64,000 bases of DNA from Clostridium sp. CF012 (GTDB lineage Bacteria; Bacillota; Clostridia; Clostridiales; Clostridiaceae). The DNA is taken from assembly GCF_018861755.1 (NCBI RefSeq), contig NZ_JAHLEF010000021.1, positions 1 through 64,000 of the forward strand, given 5' to 3'. The notes beneath the pieces are model-generated. The model worked only from the letters and a program-made list of their open reading frames with translations, was not told the DNA's origin and did no database searches. Position 1 is the first letter of the stretch, and every line of letters begins with the position of its first letter. Made by a program: the position numbers and the translations under genes. This document shows, in pieces, positions 25,460-35,000 of this stretch.

Positions 25460-26536
25460 ATGAAAGCATTAGCTTTAATAGAACCAAATAAAATTGCTTG
25501 GATAGAAAAAGAAAGACCTATTGCAGGACCATATGACGCAATTATTCGTCCTACTGTAATTGCTCCCTGTTCCTCAGATGTTCACACTGCCTTCGAGGGT
25601 GGCGCACAAAAACCTTCTGGTTTTGTACTTGGACATGAAGCACTTGGGGAGATTGTCGAAATTGGCGATTTGGTAAAAGACTTTAAAGTGGGCGACAAAG
25701 TTGTTGTTCCTGCTGGAACTCCTGATTGGCGATCAAGAGGAATTCAAGAACATAACTTTAAGCACTCTAGCGGTCCATTCTCAAGTTTTATGTTATCTGG
25801 AACACGCGATGGAGTTTTTGCTGAATTATTCATGGTAAATGATGCGGATAATAACATGGCTCTGCTACCAAAAGATGTCTCTGTTGATGATGCTATTATG
25901 ACCGTTGACATGGTTACTACAGGTTTTAGTGGTGCTGAAATGGCTGACATTAAATTCGGTGATTGTGTTTGTGTTATTGGTATTGGACCTGTTGGTCTAA
26001 TGGCAATTGCAGGAGCTAAACTTCGTGGTGCTGGTCGTATTTTTGCAGTGGGCACCCGTCCTAATTGTGTAGCTTTAGCTAAAGAATACGGTGCAACAGA
26101 TATCATAAGCTACAAAGAAGGTAATATTGCCAAACAAATTCTTACTCTTACTGGTGGACGCGGAACTGATGCAACTATCATCGCAGGCGGCGACGCTGAA
26201 ACCTTTGGTTTAGCAATTGCAATGACACGTTTTGGTGGTGGAAACATCGCAAACATCAACTATTTTACAGGCTCAGACTATTTACCAATTCCTACTTTAG
26301 CCTTTGGTCGAGGCATGGCAGGTAAAACCATACGTGGTGATCTTTGCGAGGGTGGACGTGTTCGTATAGAGCGTTTACTTAATATGATTCGCTATGGTCG
26401 TATTGAGCCAGGCAAAATGATTACTCATAGGTACTATGACTTTCATAAGCTTGAAGAAGCATTCTACGTTATGAGAGACAAGCCAAGGGATTTAATTAAG
26501 CCTGTTGTTTACATTGATTGGAGCAAAGAAAACTAG
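25460..26536 (+). CDS. NADP-type secondary alcohol dehydrogenase (zinc MDR family)
   Basis: This 358-residue protein closely follows Clostridium beijerinckii isopropanol dehydrogenase, as I remember that sequence. Catalytic zinc ligands are C37, H59, E60 and D150. The structural-zinc lobe lacks the four-cysteine cluster, as in the secondary alcohol enzymes. The cofactor residues G198, T199, R200 and Y218 match the NADP-binding pattern (G-S-R...Y), so it should reduce ketones such as acetone with NADPH. GAAGGG precedes ATG 25460. Codon use appears richer in G and C than in the neighbours, possibly reflecting transfer or high expression. Confidence 0.9.
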   Translation: MKALALIEPNKIAWIEKERPIAGPYDAIIRPTVIAPCSSDVHTAFEGGAQKPSGFVLGHEALGEIVEIGDLVKDFKVGDKVVVPAGTPDWRSRGIQEHNFKHSSGPFSSFMLSGTRDGVFAELFMVNDADNNMALLPKDVSVDDAIMTVDMVTTGFSGAEMADIKFGDCVCVIGIGPVGLMAIAGAKLRGAGRIFAVGTRPNCVALAKEYGATDIISYKEGNIAKQILTLTGGRGTDATIIAGGDAETFGLAIAMTRFGGGNIANINYFTGSDYLPIPTLAFGRGMAGKTIRGDLCEGGRVRIERLLNMIRYGRIEPGKMITHRYYDFHKLEEAFYVMRDKPRDLIKPVVYIDWSKEN

Positions 26537-26607
26537 TATTCCATATAAATAAAATTATCTTAGCATATTTCACCTAAGGTTTTATATTCACCTTTACATT
26601 TTTGACC

Positions 26608-26654
26608 AAGTGCCTGGCACTTTATAAAGGACTATCTCTTTTGAGTTAGTCCTT
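26608..26654. terminator. Two hairpins between convergent genes
   Basis: A 15-bp palindrome AAGTGCCTGGCACTT at 26608-26622 is followed by a hairpin with AAGGACTA/TTAGTCCTT-type arms at 26627-26654. They lie between the converging alcohol dehydrogenase and zinc-ribbon genes. T runs are weak, so terminator function is moderately supported. Confidence 0.45.
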
Positions 26655-26698
26655 AATTAATATATAAGTTTATTTTTTCCAGCGAACCTGCACCTCAT

Positions 26699-27817
26699 CT
26701 ACCTATTTGAAAGATAGAAATATGCTCCCCCACCCACAGCTATAATGGCTAAAATTAGTAACATTACTTTTACAACACTAACTGGAGATTCTCCATCAAC
26801 TTCACCGGTTTGCCCGTTTATCATAAATCTGTATACTTTAACTTTATAAATATACGCAGAAATCCATACAGGTAGCAAAATATGTTTGAATTTTACTGCA
26901 TCATAGGAAGTTGAAAAGCTTAAGTTTCGCACTTCATCTCCACCTATTTGCTGCCGAATCTCGTCCCTTAAACTACTTTCTATTTTCTCCTCAGCTAAAT
27001 TCCAACCTGATTTTAAATCTATGCTATATCTTTCAGCTAAAAAACCGGATAAAAATTCTGGTTTATACTGGACCAGCTCATTTAGATTATAGGGTTCTAG
27101 TTTACTTATTATATGTTTATTAATTTGAGATGACGCATTAATTAATATATCATTAAAAAACTTAGAATAATTACCGGATGTATAACTCCATGAAGTTTTT
27201 CTAACTTGCTTTGTAACCTGCTTTCTTTCAGCACCCTGCCCAACCCATTCAGTTTCAGTTACATAGTAGTAGGTGCCTCTTTCTGCAGTATAATCTGAAA
27301 ACGTCTCACTATCATATGTCCAGAAAGGTATATATACGCCATTCATTTTGTTCATGTTATAACTATATTTAAGTGCTCTAGGAGCAAAAAACAATTTCTT
27401 TATCCAGTTTGAAAATAATTCTCCCGCTTTATCTTTGGATATAACAAAGGGTATTAGTGATTCAGGGACTATACCTGCTGCTGCTTCAGTTTTTATTATA
27501 TGTGAAGAACCACAAAAGGCACAAAACTGTGCTGTGCTATTTTCATCTAGTATGGTCTCTGCAGCACAACTTTCACACTTAATTATTCTTTTTTCATTTC
27601 CCCAATTCACATTTTCAGTATTCTCTGCAGTATAAAAATCATTTTCAATTATATTTGTTTTTTCAAAATTAACTTCACTTTCATTTGAACAATACAAACA
27701 TACTAATTTTTGCTTTTTAGGCTCAAATACCATATTACCGCCACAGGTCGTGCAAAGAAAACGTTCTGTTTGTTCCTGCTTAATATCACTATTTTCAGTG
27801 CTGGGTGTTTCCACCAT
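26699..27817 (-). CDS. TFIIB-type zinc-ribbon membrane protein (YdjG-like)
   Basis: This 372-residue protein has two N-terminal zinc ribbons (CTTCGG...CLYC at residues 22-43 and CESC...CAFC at about 80-101). A large soluble domain follows with WTYDSETFSDY and a late YKVKVYRFMINGQTGEVDGE motif. One C-terminal helix is at about 350-370. It resembles the Bacillus YdjG family, which is encoded with a PspA homologue and the SPFH protein YdjI. Here it sits 76 bp downstream of a YdjI-like gene. A membrane-stress role is inferred from that pairing; no PspA gene is in view. Confidence 0.75.
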   Translation of the reverse strand: MVETPSTENSDIKQEQTERFLCTTCGGNMVFEPKKQKLVCLYCSNESEVNFEKTNIIENDFYTAENTENVNWGNEKRIIKCESCAAETILDENSTAQFCAFCGSSHIIKTEAAAGIVPESLIPFVISKDKAGELFSNWIKKLFFAPRALKYSYNMNKMNGVYIPFWTYDSETFSDYTAERGTYYYVTETEWVGQGAERKQVTKQVRKTSWSYTSGNYSKFFNDILINASSQINKHIISKLEPYNLNELVQYKPEFLSGFLAERYSIDLKSGWNLAEEKIESSLRDEIRQQIGGDEVRNLSFSTSYDAVKFKHILLPVWISAYIYKVKVYRFMINGQTGEVDGESPVSVVKVMLLILAIIAVGGGAYFYLSNR

Positions 27818-27893
27818 AAAATCTCCCCCTAATATATTTCTTAAATAATATTCAGTACACTATCATATTTTTTCATCCTACTATTTGGGAAGC

Positions 27894-29027
27894 CTAATTA
27901 TTTGCACTCCCACATTCTGGGCAGAACTTAGCATTTGGAGACATTTTAGCGCTGCACTTTGAGCAGAGTTTTTCTAAATTCTGAGCCTGACCACATTCTG
28001 GACAGAATTTTGCATTACTATCAATATCTACTCCACATTTATTACATTTATTCTTTAACTGCTCTAATGGTTTTCCACATTCCGGGCAAAATTTATGATT
28101 ATTTAACACTTGTGAATGGCAGTGAGGACATTTAACTGTACTATTCACAGAAGTATCTTGCGATGGTGAATTTCCTTTTAGTGACTCTGCCATAATATTT
28201 CCAATAGCAGCCCCAGCCCCTATAGAAACTCCTGCTCCAGCAATACCAGAAGTATTTTGAGCTGCATCTCTTATTGCTTCTGCCGCCTGATACTGAGTAT
28301 ACTGATTTAGATTTCCAAGCACCCCCATAGAGGTTCTCTTGTCCAGCACTTTTTCAACCTCTTCTGGAAGAGATAAATTTTCTATTATTAGTGTTTTAAG
28401 TTCAAAGCCAAATTCATAGAATTTAGGCTGTAATTTATTTTTAGCTTGCTCGCTTAACTCATCATAATTCATAGCAAGGTCCAGTGCAGGTATTTTAGCT
28501 TCACCTAGTAAATCTGTAATACCTGATAGAATAGTACGTTTTAATTGTCCTGAAATGCTTTCGATATCAAACTGCTGATTAGTTCCAAAAAGCTCTTTTA
28601 AAAATATCTCAGCATTAGTAACTCCATATGAATAAATACCATACCCTCTTAATCTAAGCATACCAAATTCACTATCACGCATCATTATAGGATTTGAAGT
28701 ACCCCATTTCTGGTCTGTAAATTGTTTTGAATTAACAAAATACACTTCTGCTTTAAATGGAGAATCAAAGCCAAACTTCCATGATTTTAGCTTAGTAATT
28801 ATAGGCATATTTTGGGTAGATAAAATATATCTACCTGGGTAAAATACATCTGCTATAACACCCTCGTTAACAAATACAGCAAGTTGAGATTCTCTTACAG
28901 TTAATTGTGCTCCCATTTTTATTTCTTTGTTTTCTACTGGAAATCTATATACCATTGTATCTGTAGTGTTATCAGTCCATTCTATTACCTCAATAAATTG
29001 ATTCTTAATAAAGTCAAATAGTCCCAT
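27894..29027 (-). CDS. SPFH-domain protein with C-terminal zinc ribbons (YdjI-like)
   Basis: This 377-residue protein has an SPFH/band-7 domain at about residues 25-250 and an Ala/Gly-rich stretch near 255-285. Three to four zinc ribbons follow, with repeated KFCPECG and CNKCG/CSKC motifs, from about 300 to the end. Family members oligomerise on membranes. GGAGGGG precedes ATG 29027. It is the first gene of a two-gene unit with the YdjG-like protein, which also carries zinc ribbons, so the two probably work together. Confidence 0.82.
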   Translation of the reverse strand: MGLFDFIKNQFIEVIEWTDNTTDTMVYRFPVENKEIKMGAQLTVRESQLAVFVNEGVIADVFYPGRYILSTQNMPIITKLKSWKFGFDSPFKAEVYFVNSKQFTDQKWGTSNPIMMRDSEFGMLRLRGYGIYSYGVTNAEIFLKELFGTNQQFDIESISGQLKRTILSGITDLLGEAKIPALDLAMNYDELSEQAKNKLQPKFYEFGFELKTLIIENLSLPEEVEKVLDKRTSMGVLGNLNQYTQYQAAEAIRDAAQNTSGIAGAGVSIGAGAAIGNIMAESLKGNSPSQDTSVNSTVKCPHCHSQVLNNHKFCPECGKPLEQLKNKCNKCGVDIDSNAKFCPECGQAQNLEKLCSKCSAKMSPNAKFCPECGSANN

Positions 29028-29251
29028 ATTTTCCCCTCCTGTATCACTTTCTCACTTTCAATAAATTCATCTATATTATAATTTTCTATACTCACTTCCA
29101 AAATCCCTTTTTTACAATATTATTTATATGCCATATTTACCTTCTTTACACCTTATAAAAACTAGAGTATATTATATATCAACTAAAATTATTTTTGATT
29201 TTTGATATTTGGCTCAAAATTATTAAAAAACCATAAAAAGGGGAGATAACC

Positions 29252-29899
29252 ATGGGAAATTTCATTACACCTAAAAATACTAGCTTTGAAGAAATTCAAT
29301 TTAATATATACGACTCAGAAATTTCATATTATGGTGGCAGTCAGTATTGGTTCCCAAAGAAATTTCATAAACTTAGCGGTTGTGGACCTGTTGCTGCTGC
29401 AAATATAACTGCATATTTAGCTCAAACCTTTGCTGATAAATATAATGCACTATATACTTATAAGGGTATTGTAAGTAAGGTAGATTTTACTCTGCATATG
29501 ATTGAACTCCGAAAATACGTAAAGCCAGGAATCTTTGGACTTACCTCTGTTCGAAAGTTCTCAGATAGTGTTTTGTCTTTTGCAAGTAAAAGAGGCATAT
29601 CTTTAGCTTCCCATATTCTAGATGATAATGCTTCTACTATTCAAGACGCTATAAACTTTATTTCTAATGCACTATCTCAAAGACTTCCCGTTGCCATCCT
29701 AGTTCTTAAACATCCACTAGTTGAATTTAAAGAATATACTTGGCACTGGATGACTATAACTGATTTAAAACTTAATTCTAAAGATAATATATATTATATA
29801 TCAGTCTCCACCTACGGAGAGCGTCGAGAGATCAATTTAGACTTACTTTGGAATAAAAGGCGTCCAAAAGATATAATTAGGCTAGCATATTTCACGTAA
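29252..29899 (+). CDS. Uncharacterised protein with C39/papain-like features
   Basis: This 215-residue protein has no signal peptide or membrane helix. The segment LSGCGPVAAANITAYLA (Cys at residue 44) resembles the nucleophile helix of C39-like cysteine peptidases. A later TWHWMTITDL could supply the histidine, with an aspartate close behind. A catalytic triad is therefore plausible but unproven. ATG 29252 follows AAAGGGGAG. It is divergent from the SPFH gene and has its own terminator at 29989-30019. Confidence 0.6.
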   Translation: MGNFITPKNTSFEEIQFNIYDSEISYYGGSQYWFPKKFHKLSGCGPVAAANITAYLAQTFADKYNALYTYKGIVSKVDFTLHMIELRKYVKPGIFGLTSVRKFSDSVLSFASKRGISLASHILDDNASTIQDAINFISNALSQRLPVAILVLKHPLVEFKEYTWHWMTITDLKLNSKDNIYYISVSTYGERREINLDLLWNKRRPKDIIRLAYFT

Positions 29900-29988
29900 G
29901 ATTTAACATTCAAGCGCTTCATGTAGCTTAGAATTGAATGGAATAGATTTCATAGTTACCAAGTTTAAAATTAAATATTTTATATATT

Positions 29989-30019
29989 AAAAGGGAGTTC
30001 ATAAAGTGAACTCCCTTTT
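29989..30019 (+). terminator. Terminator after the C39-like gene
   Basis: A 12-bp perfect stem (AAAGGGAGTTCA and complement) with a 5-base loop is followed by TTTTTT. It lies between converging genes. A relative with compensating base changes occurs at 43416-43447. Confidence 0.85.
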
Positions 30020-30070
30020 TTCATTAAAGTATTACAATTTAAAACTTCTCATTGAATTTTGGAGATCTGC

Positions 30071-31453
30071 TTATTTTCTAGGCAATTTCACTTCAACCTT
30101 AGTTCCCTTTCCATATTCACTTTCAAAATTTAATTCACCCTTATGTAGTTTTATTATTTCATTTGATATTGCAAGTCCCAGTCCACTTCCTGATTTTTTT
30201 GAATTTCCTTTATAAAACTTTTTAGCAATATTTTTTAAATCTTCTTCACTTATTCCTATACCCTTATCCTTAATGGTTATTCCTATATTTTCCTCATTCT
30301 CTTTATAGGATATACAAATTGCTTCCCCATCATTTGTAAACTTTAATGCGTTATCTAGTATATTGATAAAAACTTGCTTTAGCCTGTTTTGGTCTCCATC
30401 AATAAGTGCAGTTTGCTCAAAGCTTCCAGTTAACATAATTCCACTTTTCTGTGCTCTTGGCTGAAATTCCATAATTATATTTTTTAAAAGTTTGCCTATA
30501 TCAATTTCATCTATATGAAGAGTAATCCTGCCAGATTGAAATCGTGAAAAGTCTAAAAGCTCCTCAACCATTAATGCTAATCTTTCACTTTCTTCAACTA
30601 TAATATTAAGTGCTTCTTCTTTTTTAACCTCATCAATAAATTCTTTCCTTTTTAATGTTAAAGCCCAACCTTTTATAGATGTTAATGGTGTCCTAAGTTC
30701 ATGTGATATTGATGAGATAAATTCATTTTTCAATTTATCATTTTTTAATATTTCCTCAGACATGTAATTTAAAGTATCCGCCATCACACCTACTTCATCA
30801 TTATATTTTTTATCTACTTTTATTGAAAATTTACCACTGGCCATTTCATTAGCTGCATTTGTTACAACTTTTAAAGGTTCTATAATAGTTTTAGACATAA
30901 TGAAACTGAGTATTGCTGTGACTAAAATAACAAGTACTCCTATTAACACAAATATGAAAAATATATTTTTAAGCAGTTTATTTACCATTTCCATTGATGT
31001 TATAAATCGTATAACTCCAACCTTACTACCATTTGATGTTAAACCTTTTGAAACTGCCATTACACTTTCGCTACTCTCTTTATATTTGCCCTTGAATACT
31101 GCTATTTCTCCATTTAGTGCTTCATCAATATCTGGTGATTTTATCTTTATTCCAGTTGATACACCTTTACTATCGCTAATTACTACTCCATTTGTGTCCA
31201 CTATTTGAATCTGCGAGTTTGTTAAATAAGATAAATTATCCATTATATCATTAGATGCCTTTGAAATATCTGTACCCACAGAGTATTTTTTGAAAAAGTT
31301 ACTTGATATCTCAGCTTGATTTTTTAATGTACTTTCAATGGTGCCTATATAATATTTTTTTATACTAATCATAAATATAGTCTCAGATGTAACTACAATT
31401 AAAATTATAAGTATTAAGTAACTTACTGTAAGCCTTGTCTTAATACTTCTCAA
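30071..31453 (-). CDS. Sensor histidine kinase
   Basis: This kinase of about 460 residues has one helix at each end of a periplasm-facing sensor domain, HAMP (about residues 190-240), HisKA with SSISHELRTPLTSIKGWAL, and an HATPase with ILDNALKFT, DKGIGI and SGSGLGLAI. I prefer TTG 31453, which has AGGGGAGG seven bases upstream. An ATG at 31471 overlaps the response regulator stop (ATGA) but has no good ribosome site. It is the third gene of a lipoprotein-regulator-kinase operon. Confidence 0.9.
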   Translation of the reverse strand: MRSIKTRLTVSYLILIILIVVTSETIFMISIKKYYIGTIESTLKNQAEISSNFFKKYSVGTDISKASNDIMDNLSYLTNSQIQIVDTNGVVISDSKGVSTGIKIKSPDIDEALNGEIAVFKGKYKESSESVMAVSKGLTSNGSKVGVIRFITSMEMVNKLLKNIFFIFVLIGVLVILVTAILSFIMSKTIIEPLKVVTNAANEMASGKFSIKVDKKYNDEVGVMADTLNYMSEEILKNDKLKNEFISSISHELRTPLTSIKGWALTLKRKEFIDEVKKEEALNIIVEESERLALMVEELLDFSRFQSGRITLHIDEIDIGKLLKNIIMEFQPRAQKSGIMLTGSFEQTALIDGDQNRLKQVFINILDNALKFTNDGEAICISYKENEENIGITIKDKGIGISEEDLKNIAKKFYKGNSKKSGSGLGLAISNEIIKLHKGELNFESEYGKGTKVEVKLPRK

Positions 31454-31467
31454 TACACAACCTCCCC

Positions 31468-32151
31468 TCATTTTCCAAACCTATATCCCACTCCCCAAAC
31501 CGTTTCTATATAAACGGGCTTTGATGGATTATCTTCTATTTTCTCTCTAATTCTCCTTACATGGACATCAACAGTCTTTATTTCTCCAAAAAAGTCCTCT
31601 CCCCAGGCCAAATCTAAAAGGTTTTCCCTTGAAAGAGCTTTATTTATATTTTCCATCAATACCTCTATAAGAGAGAACTCTCTAAAGGTGAATTCTATTT
31701 CCGCATCATTTTTATAGAACTTTTTTGATGATTTATTAAGTTTCAATTCTATATAAGTGAGAATATCTGAATTATCATTATTTCTTTTTGTTTTTCTTAA
31801 ATTAGCATTTATTCTTGATATAAGCTCCATTGGATTAAAGGGCTTGACCATGTAATCATCTGCACCGATATCAAGTCCTATTATCTTATCCATATCCTGT
31901 GCCTTTGCTGTTAACATAATTATACAGCAATCGTAACCCTTTCCCCTTAATCTTTTACATACCTCATAACCATCTATATTAGGTAGCATTATATCAAGGA
32001 TTACTACATCAGGTTTTTCAGTTTCATATTTAATCAGTCCTTCCTCCCCAGAGGATGCTTCTATAACTTTAAATTTACTTAAAGATAAATTTAAAGTTAT
32101 AAAGTCCCTAATATGTTTTTCATCCTCAACAACAAGAACCTTTTCATTCAT
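31468..32151 (-). CDS. OmpR-family response regulator
   Basis: This 227-residue protein has a receiver domain (VVILDIMLPNIDGYEV with phospho-Asp, TAKAQ, MVKPFNP) and a winged-helix output domain (VDVHVRRIREKIE to ETVWGVGYRFGK). It starts 19 bp after the lipoprotein gene and partly overlaps the kinase gene, so all three are probably cotranscribed. Confidence 0.9.
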   Translation of the reverse strand: MNEKVLVVEDEKHIRDFITLNLSLSKFKVIEASSGEEGLIKYETEKPDVVILDIMLPNIDGYEVCKRLRGKGYDCCIIMLTAKAQDMDKIIGLDIGADDYMVKPFNPMELISRINANLRKTKRNNDNSDILTYIELKLNKSSKKFYKNDAEIEFTFREFSLIEVLMENINKALSRENLLDLAWGEDFFGEIKTVDVHVRRIREKIEDNPSKPVYIETVWGVGYRFGK

Positions 32152-32170
32152 TAACCCACACCCCGAATTA

Positions 32171-33358
32171 TTATTTTATTTCATTCAGCTCTACATGGTC
32201 TTTTACAGTTTCATTTTTAAAATACTCCTTTTTTTCAAGGCTTTTAATTACGTCCAAATATTTTTGATAATATCCCATTCCCTTATCATCTTGTTTTAGT
32301 TTATAGTATGATTTTGCAAGTTCCAAATAAATATTTGATAAAGTTTTTTCATCGTTCATATAACTAAAATCATTTTTATCATCTTTAACCATATTATTTG
32401 CTTGTAGTTTCTTAAGTTGTTTTGCTGCTACATCTTCCGAAACAATCTTTGCCTCATCATATTTTTTAAGCCCATTTAGTGCCTGTGCCTTTATTAAATA
32501 AAATTCAGTGTCAGTAAAAAATTTAAAGGTTCCATTTTTATCATTATTTGCAGCAATACCTATCTTTATAGAATTAATAGCATCATTATACATATTCGCT
32601 TTTACCTGTGAATCAGCTAAAAAGTACCAGTGTGCAACATCCTTAGAATTCTTAGCCATTATATCTTTATAGTATTTTACTACACTTTTGAAATATTGTG
32701 GATATAAATCTTTAGCATAAGTAAATTTTTCACCATCAAATCTAATTAAGTCAATTCCATAGGATTTATCTGGTCCATATACTGACCATCCTGCAAAAAC
32801 AAATCCCTTTTTATCATTTTCTAAAGAAGTATTTAGTATCTCCATCTTATTCCATATTCCTAAATCTACTTTATTCATTTCATCATCATTAAACGTAAAT
32901 AAGTTATATGTCGTCCCTGCATGGGTAGAAATAAGATTTCCAAACAGCAAGGTTTTTTTACCATTTCCATATAAATCTATAAATTCACTTTTTAATATAT
33001 TATTTCCTTGATTTTTGTACTCATAAATCTTATTCCATTTTCCGTCTTTTTCTTTAATTACCACAAACCCCTTTTCAAAGGCTTCTGGAATATCAAAAAA
33101 TCCTATAATCTCATCTTTTTTATCATTATCAACATCCACCTTAATAACAGGTTTCCCTGTAGCTATCTTTAATACATCCACTAGCTTTGATTTATTAGGT
33201 AAAAATTGTTTTGCTATTGAATTTATGTCTTCCTTTTTAACCTGTGATTCTAAAATTTTAGGTGACACTATTAATTCACTTGGACTTGGTGCACTACACC
33301 CCCCTATAAACATTAAAGACGCCACCAGCGAAAACGTTAATATAGCTTTTCTATTCAT
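32171..33358 (-). CDS. Lipoprotein with C-terminal TPR-like repeats
   Basis: This protein of about 395 residues has a signal peptide and lipobox (SLMFIGGC, lipidated Cys near residue 21). The first half contains KVDVDNDKKDEIIGFFDIPE, like FG-GAP or VCBS strands. The second half has helical TPR-type repeats (VAHWYFLADSQVKANMYNDA, FYLIKAQALNGLKKYDEA, LYLELAKSYYKLKQDDKGMG). It probably works outside the membrane, possibly as a partner of the kinase encoded downstream. ATG 33358 has AAGGGGTG upstream. No enzymatic motif is seen. Confidence 0.78.
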   Translation of the reverse strand: MNRKAILTFSLVASLMFIGGCSAPSPSELIVSPKILESQVKKEDINSIAKQFLPNKSKLVDVLKIATGKPVIKVDVDNDKKDEIIGFFDIPEAFEKGFVVIKEKDGKWNKIYEYKNQGNNILKSEFIDLYGNGKKTLLFGNLISTHAGTTYNLFTFNDDEMNKVDLGIWNKMEILNTSLENDKKGFVFAGWSVYGPDKSYGIDLIRFDGEKFTYAKDLYPQYFKSVVKYYKDIMAKNSKDVAHWYFLADSQVKANMYNDAINSIKIGIAANNDKNGTFKFFTDTEFYLIKAQALNGLKKYDEAKIVSEDVAAKQLKKLQANNMVKDDKNDFSYMNDEKTLSNIYLELAKSYYKLKQDDKGMGYYQKYLDVIKSLEKKEYFKNETVKDHVELNEIK

Positions 33359-33487
33359 ATAAAACACCCCTTAATTATTTTTTCCTGTCTATGTTTCTAT
33401 TCTAAACCTTATTTAAAATAAGATAGTTACATAGAAATAAAAAATGGTTACAGAAAAATAAAATTTCTTGGAGTATAAGATAGAATT

Positions 33488-34978
33488 CTATGCTTCATAT
33501 TTCTCCTCTGAATTTTTATACCTTTCAATTAATTTCTGTTTAACCATCCAAAGTTCCTTAGATAAATCTACATAGTATTTTTGAGGATTAGAAAATCTCC
33601 TAACTTCTTCCCATATGCTGTCTACTTGAGTCTTACAATAAGTCCTTATTTCCTCAATTGTTGGTAATTCATATACACATTCTCCCTTAAGGAAAACTGG
33701 AACTTGAAGCTTTTTAGCATAAAAATTAGTGACCTTTTTCTTCTTCCAAATAGAAACTGGATCAAATATAATATAAGGCTTTGAATCATTTATAACCTCG
33801 CTTGCCAATGTTATAACATCAGCGATTGCCATATTAGTTTTCTTATCATATAATCTCCAAATCATTTTATATCCTGGATTAATAATTTTTTCTTCATTTT
33901 CACTTAATTTAATTCTAGGCGAAATTTCTCCACTTTCTTCAACAGCCACTAATTTGTAAACCCCACCAAATACCGGTTCTGATTTAGCGGTAACCATTCT
34001 TTCACCAACGCCAAATATATCTATTTTAGCATCTTGGTTTAGTAGATCTGTAATTATATATTCATCTAAACTATTTGAAGCTACTATCTTACAGTCTGTA
34101 AGACCTGCCTCGTCGAGCATAATTCTTACTTTTTTTGAAAGATATGCAAGGTCACCACTATCTAGTCTAATTGCTTTTAATCTCATTCCAATTGGTTCCA
34201 GCACATCCCTCGAAACTTTAATAGCATTAGGAATACCACTTTTTAAAACGTTATAAGTATCAACAAGCAAAGTACAGGAGTTTGGGTAGGTTTTTGCATA
34301 GGTTTCAAATGCCTTATATTCATCTCCAAATAATTGTATCCAGGAATGAGCCATTGTACCAGTTGCAGGAACTCCAAACATAGTTTCCGCCATTACTGTG
34401 GCGGTACCTGTTACACCCCCTATATAAGAAGCCCTTGCTCCCATTATAGCTCCGTCAGCTCCATGCGCCCTTCTTGCCCCAAGTTCCAAAACTGGTCTTC
34501 CCTTTGAAGCCCTAACAATTCGGTTAGCCTTAGTAACTATTAAGCTTTGGTGATTAATTGTTAATAGCAGCATTGTTTCAATAAGTTGTGCATCTATTAC
34601 CTTTGATTTAACAGTTACAAGTGCTTCATTCGGAAATACTGGTGTTCCTTCAGGTATTGCATAAACATCTCCAGTAAATTTAAAAGTTAATAGGTATTGT
34701 AAAAATTCCTCTGATAGAATCCCTTTGCTTCTTAAGTATTCAATATCTTCCTGGGTAAATTTAAGTTTTTTAATAAAATCAATAAGTTGCTCAAGGCCTG
34801 CAACTACTGAGTAACCTGCTCCATCCGGATTCTTTCTGTAAAACATATCAAAATATACAATAGTGTCTGAAAGTCCATTTACAAAATATCCATTTGACAT
34901 TGTTAACTCATAGAAATCCATTAGCATTGATAGATTTCTTTCATCTTTAATATTGAAGTTGTTTAATATTTTACTCAA
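33488..34978 (-). CDS. pncB: Nicotinate phosphoribosyltransferase
   Basis: This 496-residue enzyme of the NAPRTase family makes nicotinate mononucleotide from nicotinate and PRPP in NAD salvage. Diagnostic segments are DFYELTMSNGYF, the catalytic-loop region ELGARRAHGADGA, GTMAHSWIQLFG, LLVDTYNV and IRLDSGDLAYLSK. I chose the TTG start at 34978, since AAGAGGGAG is 8 bases upstream; a GTG three codons earlier overlaps that site. It lies 22 bp downstream of the nicotinamidase gene. Confidence 0.93.
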   Translation of the reverse strand: MSKILNNFNIKDERNLSMLMDFYELTMSNGYFVNGLSDTIVYFDMFYRKNPDGAGYSVVAGLEQLIDFIKKLKFTQEDIEYLRSKGILSEEFLQYLLTFKFTGDVYAIPEGTPVFPNEALVTVKSKVIDAQLIETMLLLTINHQSLIVTKANRIVRASKGRPVLELGARRAHGADGAIMGARASYIGGVTGTATVMAETMFGVPATGTMAHSWIQLFGDEYKAFETYAKTYPNSCTLLVDTYNVLKSGIPNAIKVSRDVLEPIGMRLKAIRLDSGDLAYLSKKVRIMLDEAGLTDCKIVASNSLDEYIITDLLNQDAKIDIFGVGERMVTAKSEPVFGGVYKLVAVEESGEISPRIKLSENEEKIINPGYKMIWRLYDKKTNMAIADVITLASEVINDSKPYIIFDPVSIWKKKKVTNFYAKKLQVPVFLKGECVYELPTIEEIRTYCKTQVDSIWEEVRRFSNPQKYYVDLSKELWMVKQKLIERYKNSEEKYEA

Positions 34979-35000
34979 ATAAATCACTCCCTCTTAATTT

